Shown piece after piece: positions 57,388-64,000 of a stretch of 64,000 bases of DNA; the first letter of the stretch is position 1; every line of letters begins with the position of its first letter. Origin of the DNA: Cercophora sp. LCS_1. Its lineage: Eukaryota; Ascomycota; Sordariomycetes; Sordariales; Lasiosphaeriaceae. The position numbers were made by a program, and so were the translations under genes. Where the stretch lies: the NCBI GenBank assembly GCA_036250225.1, contig JAPZLL010000005.1, positions 620,001-684,000 on the forward strand. Reading direction: 5' to 3'. The notes beneath the pieces are model-generated. The model did no database searches. It had not been told where the DNA came from and worked only from the letters and a program-made list of their open reading frames with translations.

Positions 57388-58188
57388 ATGGCAGCAAGCC
57401 TGTCGGGTCCATGTGCAGCCGAAGGGACGGCAGATTCATCCACCGCCTCACCCGTCGACAATGACGCGCTACCATTCTCGACGCCTCCGAAACGGAAACG
57501 ACCGATTCGAACATATGGGAGGAGATCAGCGCAAAGCAAGGAGCCCGAGCCTCCATCACCGAAGAGACAGAAGCCCGAGGAAACGAAACGATCGGATCCT
57601 GTCCCAATGGCTTCGTCCCCACAGCCCCCCAAGTCGGAGCCCCCGAAACGAGGATCGATCTTGTCATACTTTAAACGAATCCCACCCAGCGCGAGCGCAC
57701 CAGTGACTCCTACGGAAACCACTGCACCTACGCTCACACCACCACCCTCCTCTCCTGTGCCATCATCTCGAGAAAGGAAGCGGAGGAGGCTGACGACTCG
57801 ACCGGTCGTTGTCGAAGAGATAGGCTACGAGACACCGTGTGAGGATACTGGGAAAGTGAACGACGAATCAGACTGCAAGTCGGACGGAGGGTCGCGTCAC
57901 ACCGCGTTGACGGAGACGGAATCCAACACCTTGAACAAGATTCAGCACCCAGATAGGCATTCTAAAGAGAATACTGGGCTGGGCGAGAAAACAAAACGGA
58001 AAGCAAAGCGGTGTACGGCGGAAATGGTGCAGACGACGTTGAACCTGGCAATCAACCCCGGGCCTGGTTTCACAGTATGCAAAGAGTGCGGGATCTTATA
58101 TAACCCGCGCAACGAGAAGGATAGAAAGGAGCACAAGAAGCGGCACGCCGCTCATGTCAGGAAAAAGGCCAGAGCGGCTTCCGAGTAA
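57388..58188 (+). CDS. ECO1-type zinc-finger (zf-C2H2_3) protein without acetyltransferase domain
   Basis: Single exon of 266 residues. Disordered basic N-terminus with Pro/Ser-rich runs and nuclear-localisation-like KRKR patches. A short hydrophobic motif GSILSYFKRI (about 89-98) resembles a PIP box. The only folded part is at the C-terminus: QTTLNLAI, then CKECGILYNP with C231, C234, H249 and H253, the C2H2 finger found at the N-terminus of ECO1/ESCO cohesin acetyltransferases. The acetyltransferase domain is absent: the frame closes with TAA 14 residues after the last His, and no such domain follows downstream. It may be a stand-alone cohesin or replication cofactor, which is inference. 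Confidence 0.8.
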   Translation: MAASLSGPCAAEGTADSSTASPVDNDALPFSTPPKRKRPIRTYGRRSAQSKEPEPPSPKRQKPEETKRSDPVPMASSPQPPKSEPPKRGSILSYFKRIPPSASAPVTPTETTAPTLTPPPSSPVPSSRERKRRRLTTRPVVVEEIGYETPCEDTGKVNDESDCKSDGGSRHTALTETESNTLNKIQHPDRHSKENTGLGEKTKRKAKRCTAEMVQTTLNLAINPGPGFTVCKECGILYNPRNEKDRKEHKKRHAAHVRKKARAASE

Positions 58189-58613
58189 ACGCCGCTGGAT
58201 GAGATGAATGGGTGGAAGTGTTGGGACAAGTATGTTGGCCAAGAAATGATACCCCGAGAGCAAGACTAAATATGACATGTATAAATACAAAGCCGATTCT
58301 TTGCGAACCCGAGTGGCCATGGTGAACGCTTCGACGGTGTGGTTGGACGGATCCCAGTGAAATGACGTTTGGACGAGATCATGGCTCCAACAGCCCGGAG
58401 TTCCCTGATCACCACCTGTTTCTCCTGGAGCAGGTACATAAATTGGGCGCCCAATCCCAATCCTCTCTGGGTTCGTTTCTGTTATTCCGCCCCTGAGCCA
58501 GCAAGCATCAACATCTCTCAGCCCAAGTTGCACCAAGATCTCGGCAAGATGGTCCAACAGGTAACGGTAGACACATCCCCCACCACTATCATGTCCATAA
58601 ACAAGGTCATTGG
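58189..58613. other. Region 5' of the decarboxylase-family gene
   Basis: About 425 bp. The frame of the next gene is open back to 58497 and reads HVHKQGHW just before the ATG at 58614, so an upstream coding exon probably exists here; its start could not be fixed. Confidence 0.45.
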
Positions 58614-60016
58614 ATGTCAACGGACCATCGGGTTCACAAAGAATGGCTCCGTCGTCACGTCGAACATGTGGACTCCCACTCGGCCCAGCCCCTGAATCCC
58701 GCGCTGGAAGAGTTCAAGAACCTGATCGAGTCCAACACGCGCATATACATGCTCTTCAACGCCATGTGGGGTACAATGAACACACCATCAATCCTAGGAA
58801 CCTCATTGACACCTTCCTACCACAGACGAAATCCCTCCCAGCCCCTACTACCACCGTGACCCAACTGGCGAGCGTCAGATACGCGACTACAAGCACATGC
58901 TCGCCGTTCTGAACCGCATTTTCTCCCGCGCCCCCGAATGGGTCGACGCAGCAGCAAGCGTGGGCACGGTCGGCGTGCCCATGAACGCCGTCTTCGACTA
59001 CGCAATGAGCACACCCAGCGGACACGCCGCCTTTCTCGACCCGGACGTCAACAAGTGTCTGAAGCGCGTGCTCAACGCATGGGGCGAGTATCTCAAAACA
59101 CCCGCCTCTGCATCCGTCCTCAGCGCCGATAACACGGGCTGGCTCGGCGAGGTAGGCTCCAAAGATGCCATGGAAGTCGCCAACATGGCGCCCCAAACCG
59201 ACCTGACCTTTGACCAAATGTTTGAATGCGATCCCAAGGCCAAACACCACGGGTATGCCTCCTGGGATGGTATGCCCCCCTCCTTTTCCATATTGATTAC
59301 AGCTAGTTGGCTGATTGGTACAAAGACTTCTTCACCCGCAAAGTCAAAGCCTCCGCCCGCTCCGTCGCCTCCCCCGACAACGACGCCATCATCGTCGAGG
59401 CCCGCGAATCCCGCCCCTTTTGCCTCGCCCACGACGTCTCCCTCCGCGACAAATTTTGGATCAAAGGCCAACTCTATTCCATCCTCGACATGCTCGCCCA
59501 GTCACCTCTCGCCACCGAATTTGCCGGTGGTACCGTCTACCAGGGTTTTCTCTCGGCGCTCTCCTACCACCGGTGGCACGCGCCCGTCTCGTCTCGGGGA
59601 CTATCAAACGGGCGTTTGTCCAAGACGGGATGTACTACAGCGTGCCGCTGTGCGAGTATGAGACTACTGATGATGAGAATGGGGTCAGCGTGACGATCCA
59701 GTCGCATAATATCACCAATGCCCAGGGGTATTTGACCGCGTTAGCGACGAGGGGGATTATCTTTATCGAGGCGGATAACCCGGCGGTTGGGCTGATGGTG
59801 TTTATTGGGGTGGGCATGGATGAGGTTAGTACGTGTGAGATTACGGTACGGGAGGGACAGAGGGTGAAAAAAGGTGAGCAGCTGGGTATGTTCCATTTTG
59901 GGGGCAGTACACATTGCTTGATTTGGAGGATGGGAGTGAAGCTGGATGGGTTTCCGGAGATTGGGAGGAAGGAGAACGTTGCCGTTCGGAGTCAGCTTTG
60001 TGTTGTTCAGGAGTAG
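58614..60016 (+). CDS. Phosphatidylserine decarboxylase-family protein, frameshifted by 5-bp duplication
   Basis: Fungal PSD-like pyruvoyl decarboxylase of the soluble (PsiD-like) branch; substrate unknown. Exons are 58614 (or further upstream)-58770, 58826-59269 and 59326-60016, introns 55 and 56 bp. The splices restore FNAMWDEIPPSPYYHRDP and YASWDDFFTRKV, as in the family. In exon 3 the frame breaks: GTCTC is present twice in tandem (59586-59590 and 59591-59595), so HAPVS is followed by the wrong frame and a stop 34 codons on. Removing one copy would give the expected APVSGTIKRAF. Downstream the other frame is intact to TAG at 60014 and includes the self-cleavage region HFGGSTHCLIW. No intron can bridge it. 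It is a pseudogene, a polymorphic null or a sequence error. Confidence 0.8.
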
Positions 60017-60944
60017 GGTTGTCACTAGTGAGATGGGTGTGTATGACTTGGGATGGGGTATGTAGCAATGTGTGTCTAGTGATATGACTTGATCATTCGC
60101 AGCATCGACCACAGTCACCATCCCGAAAACACGTCTGTATTTTTTAGCTGTAGTTCGTAATGCTCACCAGGCGCGCCATCCAAACCGTTCCACTGTCGTT
60201 GCAATGACCGACTAAAACTCCCCGATTAAAAAAAAAGACCCTCAATGTATCTCCCAAAAATATAAAACCCATTCCACAGCAGAAAACGCCAATATGCGTG
60301 CTTCTCAAGGCCCCATGTCCCCTTTCACGCCTGATGATATCCCAACCAATACTGTTGTTTTGGTAAGTTTCTTTTGTCACACAAGTTCCCATTCCCGTTC
60401 GTCCAAACCCGTCCATCCAGCACCCATCATCCATCTCTACTTCCTGCCCTGCCTAACCGACCCCCAACCAACTCCCATCCCGAACAACCACCGAATGTAA
60501 AAAAAAAAAAAAAAAAAACGCCCATAGCAATGTTTGAGAATGCGGTATACCCTCGAGAGGTAAAAGATACTTTCCTTCGCGCCAAAACCCCTTACATGAC
60601 CCACTTGTTTTCGCTTTGATCGACTGCCAGAAAAAAAAACAAGAAAAAGATACAACACGCTCAGTCGACAAGACATACTCAAAAACAAAGGCGAGATTGA
60701 TCGCCAAACGATGGTACTACAACGGTTTTGCGATCCTTCTTCTTCCCCAGTCCCGCCCAGACATGACTGCGACAAAGTCAAGGATGGACAACAATAGCTT
60801 GCTGATGAGACAGGAAACCATAATGAGACTGACAGGAAAAGAAACACACGAAATCGCAGACCAAAATGAGACAATTGAGACGGCAGGCTATAGCCATGGG
60901 TCATCTTTCCCTCTCTCTCTCCTCACGAAGATGAGGAGAGCCCC
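60017..60944. other. Convergent intergenic region with poly(A) tract
   Basis: About 930 bp. A-run of about 20 nt at 60499-60518 and a shorter one near 60629. No gene is recognised. Confidence 0.5.
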
Positions 60945-63354
60945 TCAGGCAGGGATGAAATCCAGGTCGAGGCTGCGTGCAATGCTAGGCCAGTCCCAAA
61001 CGGCCGACCACTGGCCCTCGCCCATGAGGCGCCACAGCTCCTCCAGCACGTCCATGACACGGTCGGCGTTGCGCAGACCCGTGTAGCCCTTGGACGTCCT
61101 GACGGCCGCGCGTATCCTATCCTGCTGGCTGGGAGTGAAGCAGGCCGTGCCGATGATGAAGCACGGGAGGACGAGCAGCGTCTGACTGGGATCGCTGGGC
61201 TTAAACGTATCGAGTATCGCCAGTGATTCGTCGACAGCGAGCGCTATGCGAGGATCGTGCTCGTGTGGAGGCCGACGAATTGGCGGAGGAGAGTCGGCAC
61301 GACTCCCGGCAGTCTGGCTGCTGCATGCCATCGCGGCGTCGGCGGCGCTGTTTTTGCGCGACGGCGCATTGGGCCTAGTATGTTGCCGATTGTTTTGCGG
61401 ACTCGAGAACGGCCCTGTCCCAAAGCCCGAGATTCTGGGCGAGGAAGCGCAGCTCGTCGAGCCCGAGTGCGGCGGTGTGTTGACAACTGACGATGTTGAC
61501 CGAGCATGGATAGGCGAGCTGTGCATCAGGGGGAGGGATACAGCTGACGAGGCCAGGGAGGACGAGGCCGACGAGGAGGGCGGATAGATGGTGCGAACCA
61601 AGTAGATCCACACCATCTGCTTGTACAGCAGACCGACGCGCTCGCGGCTGTCTCCTGGCGGCCAGTGGGGCGTCCAGTCCCTGATGGCGGCATCGATTTC
61701 TGCAGCACGATACAGGCTCACGTAGTTGACAACGGGGTCAATCTGAGCTATCATGTTGCTCCGGATCGCGTTCCGGATCGCGGTGACTTGGGAGAGGTAT
61801 CCCAACAACCCGTCGGCGACGCCCAGCAGGCGGGGAGGGTAGATGCGAGGGCTGGGCGGATTCTTCTCAGGCTCCTGGTAGTCGAGGCCAACCGCCGAGT
61901 GGATCAGCTCATCGGCGTAGAGGTGGTACTGGAAGAACTCGGAGATGAACGAGTGGTAGCTGGCGTCCTCGGGAGGTGAGCTTGTGATGAGTCTCTGGTA
62001 TGCCGACAGATGCAGCCGGTGCTCACCCCGAGGATTCCCGTCGGCCAATGCCTCGAGCAGGAAGCAGAGCATCTGGCCGTACCGGGCCGATATTGGCATG
62101 TCGTGACTCGGCTCCTGCTCCGTCTTGGTGAACTCCACGTCGTCGTAGAACTTTTGCCTGGCTTGGTCGTGATGGTAGATGGACCTCTCCTGGAGCGCCT
62201 CAATGGTCGTGCCTGGGTTGTTCCTCAGCACATTGAGGCCGTACGGCGTGTCGTAGTCAATGTGCTTGCTGGCGAGGGACAAGATGGAGTGCATGAGGCC
62301 TTGGTGCTTGACGGCAATTGGGATCATCATGTCCTTGAAGGCGTTTTTGTGTTCTCCCTCGACCGTCAAGACGGTGCTGAGGTGCTCGTTGTAGTGCTTC
62401 CAGAAGATCCGATCCTCAATCGTCTCCAGTCCGTGGAAGATGGGCTGAACGGCAATCAGGGGCAGGCTGTGGATTCGCATCCGTTCTGTGCCCGTTAGAG
62501 CCTGGACCGTGAGATGTGCTTTGGTGGCCGCCTCACCTTCTTCAGCCCGCTCCTTTCCACTCTTCCAGATTTGCTTCTCTGGGTATCCCTCGCACACCAC
62601 CGCGTTCTTCTCGCAGTTCATGCCTGCCAAGGGGTTAGTACGTTGTGCCGAGCTCGATGAAAGAAGTCAATGGCTTACAGCGTGGCTTGGCCTCGTCGCA
62701 CTTCTTTTTGCGCTTCCGGCAGGTGAGGCATCCGGTCTTGGACCGGCCCTTGGTGATCTTGTTGTTGGCTGCAACATTGGGCGTCAGCGGATGCTTCCTC
62801 GGTCTGCCGCGAGGCCGCTTCGTCCTGGACTGCTCAGATGCTGCAAGGTGGTTCGCTGCGGGGACTGGCGTCAGGCGAGCCTCCTTGAGGTCGTCCATGC
62901 AGAAGTCATCATCATCCAGGGGCTCCAGTTTGGGTGCCATGAGAATATCGTCTTCGCCTTGCTCCCAGGCAATGTCACCTTGGCTGTTGTTTCTCGTGGC
63001 GGCGTCGGGGAGATGGGTGTACGTCACGGCCCAGGCTTCCGTGTGCGCTGACGGGTGTGGCATCCTCATCAGGCCGTCTGGAGGGGAGGCCGATGCCGAA
63101 GAGGTGCTGGCCGAGCTGTCGGCGCCTCCAGAGGCAGCGTCAACGCCATTGCTGATGGGAGACAGCTGGCCGGTATGGGCGAAGCTGACGGCCGACGACG
63201 GCATCAGCGAGATGGGCATCGAGCTTGACAGCGAGTTGATCCACGGCGACGACGGCGGCAGGACCAGAGGCTGGAGGTCATCTGAATCCATGCTGTGGCT
63301 GTCCGACCACGACAGGTCCTCGTCGTCCAGCGCGACAGGAAGATGGGAGTCCAT
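60945..63354 (-). CDS. Zn2Cys6 transcription factor with AT-hook
   Basis: Fungal binuclear zinc-cluster regulator, 784 residues. Exons are 63354-62679 and 62623-60945 with a 55-bp intron. The intron splits a Cys codon (T|GC) inside the cluster GCLTCRKRKKKCDEAKPRC-MNCEKNAVVCEGYPE, so all six Cys require correct splicing. Immediately before it is an AT-hook, KRPRGRPRKHP (about 187-197), suggesting extra minor-groove contact. The acidic/Ser-rich N-terminus (DDEDLSWSDS, EPLDDDDFCMDDL) may be an activation domain. The long C-terminal part is helical and like the Fungal_trans_2 regulatory region, with a Ser/Pro-rich insert (about 600-680). Target genes are unknown; no biosynthetic cluster adjoins it. 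Confidence 0.9.
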
Positions 63355-64000
63355 GGCTCGTCAATAACGACACCATACCAACGCGGTGACACAGGCGGAC
63401 GTGGACTGAAGAGGAGGGCCGCTCTTAAACTAGGAGGGAGGAGAGACCAGGGGTGGTGGGAAGGGGGGCAGGCCGGCGGGTGGAGATGAATGGCGACGAG
63501 GCCGAGCCTTCGGCACTGCTCAGCCTTGGTTGACGGCGCGTCGATCAGATATCTGGGGAACTGATCATAGGCCCCAAAAGGCATGCGACCGCGTTGGGAA
63601 GTAAGAGGAGCGGGCTAGCTCAACGAGGGAAGAGGGGGGTGTCAGTGAGGAGGAGGTTGACAGATGCTCGCTCGGCAGCAGCAGTCGGTGGGCGATCTCA
63701 GGCCAGATTCGCGAGTGTCTTCACGGACGAATAGGGCTTCCGCGCTCGTCGACTTTTCTCTGCGATGATTGACCAGGGGATAGCCAGTGATGGGCAGCGA
63801 TGATTGTGTCTTATTTGCTTCTGCTGTGCTGCGACGAATTGGGAACAAGTGGCGGGCTTGACCACGACGAGAGTAGATCTTGTTCTCGAACCCCACACAA
63901 CAACCCATGCCGGACTAACAATAGCGCATATAGACATACATACATGCTGCGTACAATCCAGCAGCAGCAAGAGGCAGGTAGGGAACAGCGTGTTGTAGCG
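63355..64000. promoter_or_regulatory. Upstream region of the Zn2Cys6 factor
   Basis: About 650 bp to the window edge. No gene is recognised; presumably promoter and leader. Confidence 0.35.

Overview
The window is nuclear DNA of a filamentous ascomycete (Pezizomycotina, probably Sordariomycetes). It has short GT-AG introns (mostly 45-70 bp) with CTAAC/CTGAC-like branch sites, GC-rich third positions, compact genes on both strands, and typically filamentous genes such as the NADPH oxidase NoxA and a cytochrome b5-acyl-CoA dehydrogenase fusion. Exon boundaries were placed by hand from splice sites, reading-frame phase and family conservation. No rRNA gene, confident tRNA gene, CRISPR array or intact transposon was seen.

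Layout. 1-9.1 kb: steryl-glucosidase-like GH5 (partial), primase PRI1, TRM10 and MSH2. 9.5-20.2 kb: UBP2-like deubiquitinase, a complex I NDUFA11-like subunit, the b5-acyl-CoA dehydrogenase fusion and FEN1. 20.5-25.6 kb: an MFS anion permease and NoxA, then a 3.4-kb gene-poor stretch. 29-37 kb: UBC4/5-type E2, glutaryl-CoA dehydrogenase, a serine-rich unknown, SYS1 and COA6. 37.6-48.6 kb: PI4P 5-kinase MSS4, allantoinase and a 618-residue unknown. 50.3-53 kb: a peroxisomal-type NADP reductase and a candidate secreted Cys-rich protein. 54.2-63.4 kb: COQ1, a VMA12-like V-ATPase assembly factor, an ECO1-type zinc-finger protein, a phosphatidylserine decarboxylase-family gene and a Zn2Cys6 factor.

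Themes. Four genes with S-phase or repair roles (PRI1, MSH2, FEN1, the ECO1-type zinc finger) carry ACGCGT-like MCB boxes 55-270 bp upstream. Allantoinase has GATA boxes that fit nitrogen control. Mitochondrial genes (complex I subunit, GCDH, COA6, COQ1) are scattered rather than clustered.

The strongest unusual signals are within genes. FEN1 has a 5-nt microexon that supplies its catalytic Asp34. The MFS gene has an in-frame TAG before a still-open, family-like C-terminal tail. SYS1 has a +1 frameshift. The decarboxylase-family gene has a frameshifting 5-bp tandem duplication. The E2 has four extra residues in a normally invariant segment. The stop and frameshifts could be real lesions, recoding or sequence errors; raw reads or RNA-seq would decide.
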